Below the pieces are notes generated by a model that was not told the DNA's origin, did not search any database, and saw only the letters and a list, made by a program, of their open reading frames with translations. This document shows, piece after piece, positions 1 through 7,296 of a stretch of 7,417 nt of DNA; within the stretch, counting starts at the first letter, position 1; every line of letters starts with the position of its first letter. The position numbers and the translations under genes are program-made. Origin of the DNA: Anaerolineaceae bacterium (GTDB lineage: Bacteria > Chloroflexota > Anaerolineae > Anaerolineales > Anaerolineaceae); NCBI GenBank assembly GCA_003158355.1, contig PMIV01000105.1, positions 1 through 7,417 of the forward strand, given 5' to 3'.

Positions 1-1
1 G

Positions 2-664
2 CAGCAAGTTGTATTTGGCGGATTTCAGCAATTATTGAGTTTATTCACATTGAACCGCCTTGGGCTTTTCGGCTCCGGTAACGCCATCTTATTCGTCTTC
101 GTAGGCATCGTGATCGTGGCGGTACAGGGCTATTTCATCGGCAAATGGAGCCGTAAATTTGGTGAAGTTTGGCTCATCCGCTTCGGGTTGGGGATGCTCA
201 CTCTTGGATTGCTTTTGACGTCTTTGACCCCACGCCAACCGGTGCCCTGGTATGACCGGCAAGTTGTGACCCTGGAACTCAGCGGCGGCCACAGCCTGGC
301 CGGAGAAACCCCACCCACCAGCACGCTGCAAGTCTCCATCCCTGCTGACACCAATAAGGGATATTTAGGTTTGGGTTGGATTCTGATCTCCATGATACCG
401 GTTGCCCTGGGCGGCGGCGTCTTGCAGCCTTCGATCAACAGTCTGCTCACTCGCCGGGTCAGCCCGGCAGAGATTGGCGGTACGCTGGGCATCTCGGCCG
501 CCCTGCTCAGCGGAGCCAATTCGGTGGCGCCAGTGGCCGGCGGCGAACTCTTTCAGGTGCTGGGTTCGAGCGCGCCCTTCTTGATCGGAGCTGCCATTGC
601 TGCGGTTCTCTTCTTTATTGTTTTGAAAGAGCTGAAACGCAGCCCGCAGCCTCAATCGAATTAA
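2..664 (+). CDS. MFS transporter, C-terminal half (5' end outside window)
   Basis: The frame is open from base 2 to the TAA at 662-664, so this is the last 220 or so residues of a longer protein; the TTG at 35 is internal. It is probably an inner-membrane drug or metabolite efflux carrier of the DHA1/TetA-like group; the substrate cannot be told. Hydrophobic segments lie at about 77-145, 164-226, 371-440, 469-551 and 569-634, matching the second six-helix bundle. Family-like features are the glycine-rich VAVQGYFIGKWSRKFGE stretch, where a helix passes into a basic loop, and GGTLGISAALLSGANSVAP, which resembles the late-helix pattern of DHA1 carriers. A hydrophilic insert of about 46 residues (about 227-364) separates two helices and is longer than usual for this position; topology predicts it lies outside the cytoplasm. 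A weak hairpin follows the stop. The MFS call is fairly sure, the subfamily less so. Confidence 0.85.
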   Translation, partial: QQVVFGGFQQLLSLFTLNRLGLFGSGNAILFVFVGIVIVAVQGYFIGKWSRKFGEVWLIRFGLGMLTLGLLLTSLTPRQPVPWYDRQVVTLELSGGHSLAGETPPTSTLQVSIPADTNKGYLGLGWILISMIPVALGGGVLQPSINSLLTRRVSPAEIGGTLGISAALLSGANSVAPVAGGELFQVLGSSAPFLIGAAIAAVLFFIVLKELKRSPQPQSN

Positions 665-707
665 CGCTGCGCCGAAAAATGGTACTTCAAAAATGAGATG
701 TCCCATT

Positions 708-722
708 GCGGAGTTACTCCGC
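708..722 (+). terminator. Small inverted repeat after the MFS gene, possible weak terminator
   Basis: The sequence gcggagt-t-actccgc is a perfect inverted repeat 44 bp past the MFS stop. It is followed by a T-rich stretch (gttactctttaacttt) but not by a clean T-run. It may help end the MFS transcript, but the short loop and weak tail make this uncertain. Confidence 0.3.
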
Positions 723-821
723 GTTACTCTTTAACTTTAGCCAAGTTTTCTTATTAATTCCACTCTTTCACCTGGTTTACAGTGAATAATTACCTGTATT
801 TTGATTGCCCTATTCTTCCTC

Positions 822-849
822 TTGTCAAAGCCCCATATTTTAGTAGAAT
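822..849 (+). promoter_or_regulatory. Sigma-70-type promoter for glgC-ATPase
   Basis: TTGTCA (822-827) and TAGAAT (844-849) each match the -35/-10 consensus at 5 of 6 positions, with a 16-bp spacer. The start of transcription would be near 856, leaving a leader of about 80 nt before glgC. The rest of the 665-936 gap is AT-rich and shows no ORF or further structure that I can support, apart from the small inverted repeat at 708-722. Confidence 0.55.
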
Positions 850-936
850 TAAAAAGACTATTGGATGGTTCTTAATTGCTCAAAGGATCTGACTCGATTT
901 ATGGACGATTAAATATTCGTAGTAAAGGAGTACACT

Positions 937-2193
937 ATGGCAGGCCTTGAGGACATTCTTGCGGTAATTCTTGGGGGGGGAAGAGGCACCAGACTTTTTC
1001 CGTTAACCCAAGAAAGGTCAAAGCCTGCGGTCCCGATGGCGGGAAAGTACCGGCTTATCGATATTCCCATCAGCAATTGTATTAACTCTGGCATTATTCG
1101 TATCGCAGTTCTCACTCAATTCAATTCGATCTCCTTGCACCGCCACATCACACGTACCTACAATTTTGATGCTTTTCACACCGGCTGGGTGCAAGTCTGG
1201 GCAGCCGAACAAACTGTCGCCAACAATGATTGGTACCAGGGAACCGCCGACGCAGTTCGCAAGCAGCTCCTGCAGATTCGTACGACCAAGGCAAAATACG
1301 TTTTGATCCTGGCGGGCGATCATCTTTATCGCATGGACTTTTCTAAAATGGCAAATTTCCATTTTGAGAAGGGTGCCGATATTACGATCGCTACCCTGCC
1401 AGTGGCAAAAGAAGAAGCCAGCCGCTTCGGGATCTTGAAACGAGATGAATCCTTGCGGATCACGGATTTCATTGAGAAACCCAAAGACCCAGAAACCCTG
1501 CAGAAATATATCAGCCGCGCTGATGAAAAGAAACCCCTGCTGGCTTCAACGGGTATTTACCTTTTCAATATCGACTGCCTGTGCGATTTGCTGGAGAGCA
1601 ATTCTTTTGACGATTTTGGCGGCCAGGTGATCCCGGCAGCCATTCGAACGCATAATGTTTACGGCTACGATTTCGAGGGATTCTGGGAAGATATTGGTAC
1701 AATTCGTTCGTTCTATGATACCAATCTGGCGTTGACCAGTCCGAATTCTCCGTTCGATTTTTTCGATCCGGAACGGCCCATCTACACCCATCCGCGCTTT
1801 TTGCCCGGGTCGACCATCACCCACAGCGTATTCGAGAACACCCTGCTGGCGGAAGGCTGCTCGATCGATAACGCCGAGATCTTTCATTCTGTTATCGGCC
1901 TGCGCAGTCAAATTCGCTGCAATAGCATGATTCGTGATACCGTGATGATGGGTGCTGATTTTTATGAACCCACCGATTCGAACTCAGATCCGAACATCGA
2001 ATTAGGAATCGGTCGGAATTGTTCAATTGAAGGAGCAATTATCGATAAAAATGCCCGCATAGGCGAAGGAACTGTAGTTAAACCCTTCCCGCGTGGCACA
2101 GATTTTAATGAAAAGAATTGGGTCGTTCGTGACGGTATTGTTGTAATCACAAAAAATGCCGTCATCCCACCGGGAACCCAAATCGTCCCTTAG
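937..2193 (+). CDS. glgC: Glucose-1-phosphate adenylyltransferase (ADP-glucose pyrophosphorylase)
   Basis: Makes ADP-glucose and pyrophosphate from ATP and glucose-1-phosphate, the committed cytosolic step of bacterial glycogen synthesis. The 418-residue length fits the family. The nucleotide-binding loop GGGRGTRLFPLT is at 13-24, followed by SKPAVPMAGKYRLIDIPISN (28-47). WYQGTADAVR (99-108), GDHLYRMDF (127-135), the sugar-phosphate motif FIEKP (178-182), STGIYLF (204-210) and FWEDIGT (249-255) are all present. The C-terminal part from about 290 is a left-handed beta-helix-like hexapeptide region. Wording such as KYRLIDIP-SNCINS, TQFNS-SLHRHI-RTYNF and the ending IVVITKNAVIPPGT resembles cyanobacterial and plant enzymes more than enterobacterial GlgC. 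This suggests, without proving, 3-phosphoglycerate-type allostery. The start is set by aaaggag at 924-930, six bases before the ATG. The ATPase gene follows after 33 bp, probably on the same transcript. Confidence 0.95.
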   Translation: MAGLEDILAVILGGGRGTRLFPLTQERSKPAVPMAGKYRLIDIPISNCINSGIIRIAVLTQFNSISLHRHITRTYNFDAFHTGWVQVWAAEQTVANNDWYQGTADAVRKQLLQIRTTKAKYVLILAGDHLYRMDFSKMANFHFEKGADITIATLPVAKEEASRFGILKRDESLRITDFIEKPKDPETLQKYISRADEKKPLLASTGIYLFNIDCLCDLLESNSFDDFGGQVIPAAIRTHNVYGYDFEGFWEDIGTIRSFYDTNLALTSPNSPFDFFDPERPIYTHPRFLPGSTITHSVFENTLLAEGCSIDNAEIFHSVIGLRSQIRCNSMIRDTVMMGADFYEPTDSNSDPNIELGIGRNCSIEGAIIDKNARIGEGTVVKPFPRGTDFNEKNWVVRDGIVVITKNAVIPPGTQIVP

Positions 2194-2226
2194 ATTTACC
2201 TCAAATACCATTGAAGGAGCAAGTAA

Positions 2227-5061
2227 ATGGCAAAAAACGAATTTGAACTCCTTAAAAACGAGGAGCAACCGAAGGTTACCTGGCACGCACTCACTACCGA
2301 TGATGTGCTGGAAAAACTCGATTCTCAGGTGGAAAGCGGCTTAACTGAAGAAATAGCCAAACTACGCCTTGAAGAGATCGGCCCAAATCAACTGGCAGAG
2401 AAACCGCACCCTTCATTTCTATCGCTGGTGCTGGCCCAATTAAAAAGTTTCGTGGTGATCCTGCTAATCGTGGCATCCGTCATCTCAGCCATTTTGGGTG
2501 AGTGGGTGGATGCTGCAGCCATCATGACCATTGTTGTGCTTAACGCTATCATGGGTGTGGTACAGGAATCCCGTGCCGAAGAAGCATTAGCCGCCCTCAA
2601 GAAGATGGCTGCGCCAGACGCACAGGTACTGCGCAACAGTAAACACACTATCGTCCCGGCTGCCCAATTAGTCCCCGGAGACATCGTTTTTCTTGAAGCT
2701 GGCAATTTTATCCCGGCCGACCTGCGCTTGATCGAATCTCACAATTTACGCGTGGATGAATCCGCTCTCACCGGTGAGTCTGTTCCCGTGCAGAAAAATG
2801 CTGCGCTCCTGGTCAGCCCCGAGAGCAGCCTGGGTGACCGCAAGAATATTGCCTTCATGGGCACGGTCATTTCTTATGGCCGCGGCCAGGGCGTGGTGAT
2901 CTCCACCGGCATGCACACTCAACTGGGAATGATCGCCACCATGCTGCAAGCCGTCGAAGAAGAAGAAACCCCCCTGCAAAAACGCCTGGATCAACTGGGC
3001 AAGACCCTGGGCTGGGCCTGCCTGGCCGTTTGTGCCATCGTTTTTGTCACCGGCATCCTCGAAGGCGGAAATCCGTTGACCCTGTTTATGATTGCGGTCA
3101 GCCTGGCCATCGCTGCTGTGCCGGAAGGTCTACCCGCCATCGTCACCATCAGCCTGGCCCTGGGCATGCGCGAAATGATCCATCGTCATGCGCTCATCCG
3201 CCGCCTTTCCTCCGTTGAGACTCTGGGGTCTGCTACCGTCATCTGCTCGGATAAGACCGGTACCCTCACTCAGAACGAAATGACCGTGACCCGCATCTGG
3301 GTGGACGGCCAATTCACGGCTGTTTCAGGACAAGGTTATCTGCCTGTCGGCGATTTTTCCGTGGCTGGCAAGAAAATCGATCTGGATGATTACCCGGCTG
3401 TTCGCACCGCCTTATGGGTAAGCGCTTTGAATAATGACGCGCTGCTCGAAAAGATCGAGGGCGAAGACGGAAAACCGGATTTCAACATGGTGGGTGACCC
3501 GACCGAAGGGTCTTTATTGGTGGCGGCTTATAAAGCCGGCGCTTTGACCGCCAATTTGAACCATGCTTACCCGCGTACCAATGAAGTTCCCTTTGATTCC
3601 GAACGAAAACGCATGGTCACTATCCATTCGATCGATCATCCCCAAGGAAGCGACATTTCGCCTTTTACCGATGACTCACAGAAAAAATGGAATGTGGTCG
3701 CTGTCAAAGGCGCGCCTGATCTGATCTTGAACCTGTGCACGGGTTATCAGCCCATGAATGACGGCGATTCGCTTCCGTTGGACGAGGCGGCCCGCGCACG
3801 TATCATCGCTGCCAACGAAGCCATGACTAAAGACGCCTTGCGTGTCTTGGCTGTGGCCTATAAAGTGATCAAAGTTCTGCCCGAAGAAATTTCCGCCGCA
3901 ACATTGGAAAAGGACCTGATCTTTGTCGGGCTCATCGGTATGATCGATCCTGCCCGTACCGAAGTAAAACCCGCCCTGAAGAATGCAGCCAATGCCGGCA
4001 TTCGCACCATTATGATTACCGGTGATTACCCCAACACCGCAAGAGCCATTGCCGAAAACATTGGCCTGCTGCGTCCGGGGCATAAAGTGATGACCGGCGC
4101 CCAGTTGGATGAGATCGATGACGCGACCTTGAAAACCGAGGTGGAACAGACGGACGTCTTTGCCCGTGTTTCGCCCGAACATAAGATGCGCATTGTCGAT
4201 GCCCTCAAAGCCAACGGCGAGATCGTGGCCATGACCGGTGACGGCGTCAATGACGCTCCAGCTATCAAACGTGCAGACATCGGTATTTCGATGGGTATCA
4301 CCGGCACCGATGTGGCCAAAGAGACCGCGGACATGGTGCTCACTGACGATAATTACGTGAGCATTGTCTCGGCCGTCGAACAGGGCCGCATCATTTATTC
4401 GAACATCCGCAAATTCGTCTACTATCTGATCTCCTGCAACCTGGCTGAGATCCTCATCATCTTTTTGCCCACCGCTTTTGGTAAACTCTTGATGCCAACC
4501 CTTTCCCCCGACCAGTACGCCCCGCTGACAGCTGTGCAGTTGCTCTGGCTGAACCTGGTCACCGACGGTGCCCCGGCACTGGCGCTGGGAACCGAAAAGG
4601 GCGACCCGGACATCATGGATCAAAAGCCGCGCCCTCCCAAGGAACCCATCATCAACAACGAGATGAAAGTTGGTGTGGTCATGCAGACCATTGCCATCAC
4701 TTCCGTCACACTCGTTGCTTTCTTTATTGGCATGGCGCACGATATTCGTTATGCCGAAACGATGGCCTTTGCTACCCTTTCCATCTCGGAACTTCTGCGT
4801 GCTTACACTTCACGCTCTGAACACTACCCGCTGCTCAAGATCGGAGTGTTCTCCAACAAGTGGATGAACCTGGCCGTTGCCGCTTCACTAGCCTTAGTTC
4901 TGGCTGTGATCTACATTCCTTTCCTCAACCCAATCTTCCAGACCGAAGCCCTGACCGGTGCTGAATGGGAATTGATCTTGCCATTGTTCCTAATCCCGTC
5001 GGTTGTCGCCGAGTTGACCAAAGTGGTTTTACGCGCCGTCGCCAAAAAGCAAACTGCCTGA
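2227..5061 (+). CDS. P-type Ca2+-transporting ATPase, P2A (SERCA/PMR1-like)
   Basis: A 944-residue membrane pump expected to export Ca2+ from the cytoplasm using ATP. Order: N-terminal cation-ATPase domain (about 17-60); M1 and M2 (about 64-114); actuator domain with TGES (182-185); M3 and M4 with PEGLP (299-303); phosphorylation motif DKTGT with acceptor D342; nucleotide-binding domain with KGAPD (494-498); MITGD (596-600); hinge TGDGVNDAP (670-678); then M5-M10. By alignment from memory to SERCA1a, the Ca2+ ligands are E300 (E309), N738 and E741 (N768, E771), N776, T779 and D780 (N796, T799, D800), and probably E855 (E908). Both Ca2+ sites therefore look preserved, whereas PMR1-type pumps keep only site II. 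The start is set by gaaggag at 2213-2219, seven bases before the ATG. The protein ends shortly after M10 with no regulatory tail. Ca2+ specificity is inferred from these residues. Confidence 0.93.
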   Translation: MAKNEFELLKNEEQPKVTWHALTTDDVLEKLDSQVESGLTEEIAKLRLEEIGPNQLAEKPHPSFLSLVLAQLKSFVVILLIVASVISAILGEWVDAAAIMTIVVLNAIMGVVQESRAEEALAALKKMAAPDAQVLRNSKHTIVPAAQLVPGDIVFLEAGNFIPADLRLIESHNLRVDESALTGESVPVQKNAALLVSPESSLGDRKNIAFMGTVISYGRGQGVVISTGMHTQLGMIATMLQAVEEEETPLQKRLDQLGKTLGWACLAVCAIVFVTGILEGGNPLTLFMIAVSLAIAAVPEGLPAIVTISLALGMREMIHRHALIRRLSSVETLGSATVICSDKTGTLTQNEMTVTRIWVDGQFTAVSGQGYLPVGDFSVAGKKIDLDDYPAVRTALWVSALNNDALLEKIEGEDGKPDFNMVGDPTEGSLLVAAYKAGALTANLNHAYPRTNEVPFDSERKRMVTIHSIDHPQGSDISPFTDDSQKKWNVVAVKGAPDLILNLCTGYQPMNDGDSLPLDEAARARIIAANEAMTKDALRVLAVAYKVIKVLPEEISAATLEKDLIFVGLIGMIDPARTEVKPALKNAANAGIRTIMITGDYPNTARAIAENIGLLRPGHKVMTGAQLDEIDDATLKTEVEQTDVFARVSPEHKMRIVDALKANGEIVAMTGDGVNDAPAIKRADIGISMGITGTDVAKETADMVLTDDNYVSIVSAVEQGRIIYSNIRKFVYYLISCNLAEILIIFLPTAFGKLLMPTLSPDQYAPLTAVQLLWLNLVTDGAPALALGTEKGDPDIMDQKPRPPKEPIINNEMKVGVVMQTIAITSVTLVAFFIGMAHDIRYAETMAFATLSISELLRAYTSRSEHYPLLKIGVFSNKWMNLAVAASLALVLAVIYIPFLNPIFQTEALTGAEWELILPLFLIPSVVAELTKVVLRAVAKKQTA

Positions 5062-5079
5062 AAATTGTTCTGTCGTAAA

Positions 5080-5643
5080 ATGATCCGTTCAAATACTCCC
5101 CACCGCAGAAAATCTATCCGTTTACCCGGATACGATTATTCACAAGGCGGGGAGTATTTTGTTACCATTGTTGCGTTCAACCACCAACCAATATTTGGAA
5201 ATGTCACCAATGATGATATGAATCTTTCGCCCGTGGGCATGGTCGTCCAGAATTGTTGGGAAATAATTCCCGAACATTTTCCAAACACAGAATTGGGTGC
5301 ATCTATCATCATGCCCAACCATTTTCATGCAATCATCCACATAATTGACGACGATTGTAGGGACACAGTAAATGGCGATGATGGTGATCGTAGGGGCACG
5401 ATATATCGTGCCCCTACGACAGAACAATTTGGGAAACCCGTGGTTGGTTCGATACCAACCATCATTCGGACATTTAAGGCTGCTGTTACCAGAATTGTCG
5501 CTAGAGAATTACACACAACCCCCGTCTGGCAGCGCAATTATTACGAACACATCATTACCTCTGAAAGAGAATACATCCAAATAGAAGCGTATATCGAAAA
5601 TAATCCGGCAAATTGGGTGAATGATCGGGAAATATTGACTTAA
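5080..5643 (+). CDS. REP-associated tyrosine transposase (RAYT, TnpA-REP/IS200-like HUH family)
   Basis: A single-strand DNA transposase of the Y1 HUH class; relatives act on REP/BIME-like palindromes as a single chromosomal copy. With the ATG at 5080 it has 187 residues. A TTG at 5065 would add five, but family members begin close to the PHRRKSIRLPGYDYSQ box, and neither start has a clear Shine-Dalgarno. Seen: the N-terminal box with GYDYSQGGEYFVTI, MPNHFH with HUH histidines H81 and H83, GSIPTIIRTFKAAVT, WQRNYYEHI with the likely catalytic tyrosine at Y154 or Y155, and ENNPANW near the end. No stop or frameshift interrupts it, so it may be active. The linker after the HUH motif contains a perfect palindrome read in frame as RRGTIYRAPTT. 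The gene looks more AT-rich than its neighbours, starts 18 bp after the ATPase stop and stops 1 bp before the end of convergent rnhB, consistent with acquisition into this junction. Confidence 0.9.
   Translation: MIRSNTPHRRKSIRLPGYDYSQGGEYFVTIVAFNHQPIFGNVTNDDMNLSPVGMVVQNCWEIIPEHFPNTELGASIIMPNHFHAIIHIIDDDCRDTVNGDDGDRRGTIYRAPTTEQFGKPVVGSIPTIIRTFKAAVTRIVARELHTTPVWQRNYYEHIITSEREYIQIEAYIENNPANWVNDREILT
5354..5373 (+). repeat. Decayed left-arm copy of the RAYT palindrome
   Basis: The stretch atTGTAGGGACACag resembles the left arm tcGTAGGGGCACga found 33 bp further on, which is exactly 11 codons. The two encode similar runs (DDCRDTVN and GDRRGTIY). It looks like a degraded partial duplication, but the match is short. 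Confidence 0.35.
5388..5419. repeat. Perfect 32-bp palindrome inside the RAYT reading frame
   Basis: The half tcgtaggggcacgata is followed directly by its exact reverse complement, with no mismatch in 16 base pairs. As single-stranded DNA or RNA it would fold into a long hairpin whose stem holds GTAGGGGC/GCCCCTAC. RAYT enzymes in enterobacteria recognise a GTAG tetranucleotide beside REP hairpins, and GTAG is present here near the foot of the stem. The whole palindrome is translated in frame, so it may be a REP-like element captured by the gene that mobilises it. Confidence 0.85.
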
Positions 5644-5644
5644 T

Positions 5645-6313
5645 TTATGGCTTTGGGGATTCTGACAATAACGCCGCAATCGGCGCAAAGGTGCGGCGGT
5701 GAATGGCGCAGGGGCCAAATTCTTCCAAGCGCTGTTGATGCAGCGCCGTGCCGTATCCTTTATGCCGGGCGAAGGCATACTGCGGATAAGACTGCACGCA
5801 GTCGACCATCCAGGCATCCCGGTGGGTCTTAGCCAGGATCGAAGCCGCCGCGATGCTCAAACTGCGCTGGTCGCCTTTGATGAGAGCCGTCTGCGGCCTA
5901 TCCACATCCGGAAGGAACAAGGCATCGATCAATAAATGTTCGGCACTCACGCTCAGCGCCATCAGCGCCCGTTGCATGGCCAGGCGTGTTGCCGGCAGGA
6001 TGCCCAGCGCGTCGATCTCGGCGGCGCTGCTCTCACCCACCGCCCAGGCCAGCGCCTGCTCGTGAATCAACCCGGCCAGAACGGTACGCCGTTCCGCTTT
6101 GAGCTGCTTGGAATCGCGTACCCCTTGAAGCGTTTGCATTATCTTTATATCCATTGGAAGGATTACCGCACCAGCCACTACCGGGCCGGCCCAGGCGCCC
6201 CGTCCAGCTTCGTCAAACCCGGCAATTTGCCGGATATTCTGTTCCCACAACGCCTGTTCAAACTCCAGGTCAGGCGCAGCGGGAATTTGAGTGTCGTCTA
6301 TGCGCGCAGGCAT
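5645..6313 (-). CDS. rnhB: Ribonuclease HII
   Basis: Cleaves the RNA strand of RNA-DNA hybrids and starts the removal of single ribonucleotides from DNA, in the cytoplasm. The 222-residue length is normal for bacterial RNase HII. Motifs: GFDEAGRG with catalytic D34 and E35, AGPVVAGAVIL (42-52), RDSKQL (66-71), LLIDALF with D130, KGD with D148, SIAAASILAKTHRD (153-166), and HKGYGT with HRRTFAP near the C-terminus. The four expected acidic residues are all present. AWAGP replaces the more common PLAGP after the first motif, a conservative variation. TGAGGG four bases before the ATG is a good ribosome site, and its TGA is the stop codon of the upstream glycosyltransferase, six bases away, so the two genes are probably translationally coupled. 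The 3' end nearly touches the convergent RAYT gene, with no terminator visible between them. Confidence 0.96.
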   Translation of the reverse strand: MPARIDDTQIPAAPDLEFEQALWEQNIRQIAGFDEAGRGAWAGPVVAGAVILPMDIKIMQTLQGVRDSKQLKAERRTVLAGLIHEQALAWAVGESSAAEIDALGILPATRLAMQRALMALSVSAEHLLIDALFLPDVDRPQTALIKGDQRSLSIAAASILAKTHRDAWMVDCVQSYPQYAFARHKGYGTALHQQRLEEFGPCAIHRRTFAPIAALLSESPKP

Positions 6314-6319
6314 GATCCC

Positions 6320-7051
6320 TCAGCGGGAATACACTCCGCGGCGCAGGTTGCGCCGGATTAGCAGCAAATCCAAAGCCATGTGAACCGAATCATGCATCAC
6401 ATGGATCTTGCTGTGGGGCTGGTAATACCAGGGAATAGGTACTTCGATGGTGCGTAACTTCATTTGGCGGGCAATGGCTAATATTTCCACATCAAAGGTC
6501 CAGCCGTAGATAGTCATTTTTGGGAAAAGTGTTTCGGCTGCTTCAGCTGTGAAGCATTTAAAGCCGCACTGAGTGTCGTTCAGTTCGGGCAAGGTGAGAA
6601 TGCGAACCAGCGAGTTAAATACCCGCCCCACCACATGGCGGTAGAACGGTTCGTCGTAACGCACAGCTCCCCTGGCTTCACGCGATGCAATGGCGATATC
6701 AAAATCGCCGCGCTCCGGCGGAAGAAAATGGGCGATCTCTTCGATGGGCATGGAGAGATCAACATCGCAGATAAAGCGGTACGTCCCCTTTGCCTGCAGC
6801 ATGCCTTTTTGCACCGCCCGACCTTTGCCCGGCAGCTCTTCATGGATCACTCTAACGTAATCATGTGCGCGCGCGAAAGTCTGCGCTATGCTCAAAGTGG
6901 CATCCACACTGGCGTTTTCAATGATGATCAATTCGCAGGGGTAGGACTGTTTCTTAATGAAATCATCCGCCTTCAATAACGAATCAGGCAAACGTAATTC
7001 TTCATTATGAGCAGGGAAAAGGATCGACAGAAAAGGTTGAGAATTAGGCAT
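6320..7051 (-). CDS. Family 2 glycosyltransferase, ALG5/DPM1-like (polyprenyl-phosphate sugar transferase)
   Basis: Probably transfers a sugar from a nucleotide sugar to a polyprenyl phosphate at the cytoplasmic face of the membrane; the sugar is not known. The 243-residue GT-A protein shows PAHNEELRLPDSL (13-25), IIIENASVDAT (42-52; usually DN or DD instead of EN), GKGRAVQKG (75-83), the metal-binding DVD (96-98), ASR (122-124), GRVFNSLVR (142-150), NDTQCGFKCF (158-167) and GWTFDVEIL (183-191). The TQCGFK and GW-FDVEIL pair is typical of dolichyl-phosphate beta-glucosyltransferase (ALG5-like) proteins. Unlike many relatives it has no C-terminal or N-terminal membrane helix, so any membrane contact would be peripheral. 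It is the first gene of an operon with rnhB, with a promoter close upstream. No strong Shine-Dalgarno is visible before the ATG. Family is sure; acceptor and sugar are inferred. Confidence 0.9.
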   Translation of the reverse strand: MPNSQPFLSILFPAHNEELRLPDSLLKADDFIKKQSYPCELIIIENASVDATLSIAQTFARAHDYVRVIHEELPGKGRAVQKGMLQAKGTYRFICDVDLSMPIEEIAHFLPPERGDFDIAIASREARGAVRYDEPFYRHVVGRVFNSLVRILTLPELNDTQCGFKCFTAEAAETLFPKMTIYGWTFDVEILAIARQMKLRTIEVPIPWYYQPHSKIHVMHDSVHMALDLLLIRRNLRRGVYSR

Positions 7052-7076
7052 TAATTTATCTACCAGGATTTTACTA

Positions 7077-7105
7077 ATTATAAATGTTATTTTCAGACTT
7101 GTCCT
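7077..7105 (-). promoter_or_regulatory. Sigma-70-type promoter for glycosyltransferase-rnhB
   Basis: On the minus strand, a perfect TATAAT (7077-7082) lies 17 bp from AGGACA (7100-7105), which matches TTGACA at 4 of 6 positions. Transcription would start near 7070, giving a leader of about 20 nt before the ATG at 7051. It sits in a clearly AT-rich stretch between the gene and the repeat array. Confidence 0.55.
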
Positions 7106-7148
7106 ATTTTGCCCCTTTTTTCTGTATATCTACATATTTTCAATGGAT

Positions 7149-7169
7149 GTTATCACCCATAGTTGGGTT
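7149..7169. repeat. Degenerate, shortened copy of the 96-bp repeat
   Basis: gttatcacccatagttggg resembles the conserved block gttatcccacgatggga of the array and keeps the inverted repeat ACCCA-TAGT-TGGGT (7155-7168). The GC-rich ggccgccggc block that should follow is missing, and the aaaacaaa box of the next copy follows almost at once. It appears to be the worn outer end of the array. Confidence 0.45.
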
Positions 7170-7200
7170 AAAACAAAGACCCCATAGATTAAGTGAGGTC
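7170..7200 (-). terminator. Terminator-like hairpin, copy 1
   Basis: On the minus strand GACCTCA (7194-7200) pairs with TGGGGTC (7178-7184), seven pairs with one G-U, followed by TTTGTTTT. It is the last such hairpin before the glycosyltransferase promoter. On the plus strand the same stem has a C-A mismatch but is followed by TTTTT, so it may also work in that direction. Confidence 0.6.
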
Positions 7201-7265
7201 TTTTTGTCGGGGCCCGCCCCAACAACGTCTAGGTTATCCCACGATGGGACCGGCCGCCGGCATAC

Positions 7266-7296
7266 AAAACAAAAACCTCTCGGATTAGGTGAGGTC
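7266..7296 (-). terminator. Terminator-like hairpin, copy 2
   Basis: On the minus strand GACCTC (7291-7296) pairs with GAGGTT (7274-7279), including one G-U pair, followed by TTTGTTTT. The innermost A-T pair seen in the other copies is an A-A mismatch here, so the stem is slightly weaker. Confidence 0.5.

Noticed and set aside
694..738. Short leader-peptide ORF of 14 codons before glgC
   Set aside because: It lies upstream of the predicted promoter, has no ribosome site and no run of regulatory codons.
3676..4740. Long minus-strand open frame (354 codons) inside the ATPase
   Set aside because: It is the antisense shadow of a clear P-type ATPase; its translation is rich in H, G and D with no recognisable domain or ribosome site.
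5065..5079. TTG start for the RAYT, adding five residues
   Set aside because: It has no ribosome site, and family members start close to the ATG at 5080; kept only as an alternative.
5936..6361. Plus-strand open frame of 141 codons across rnhB
   Set aside because: It is antisense to rnhB, whose catalytic motifs are complete; it has no domain or ribosome site.
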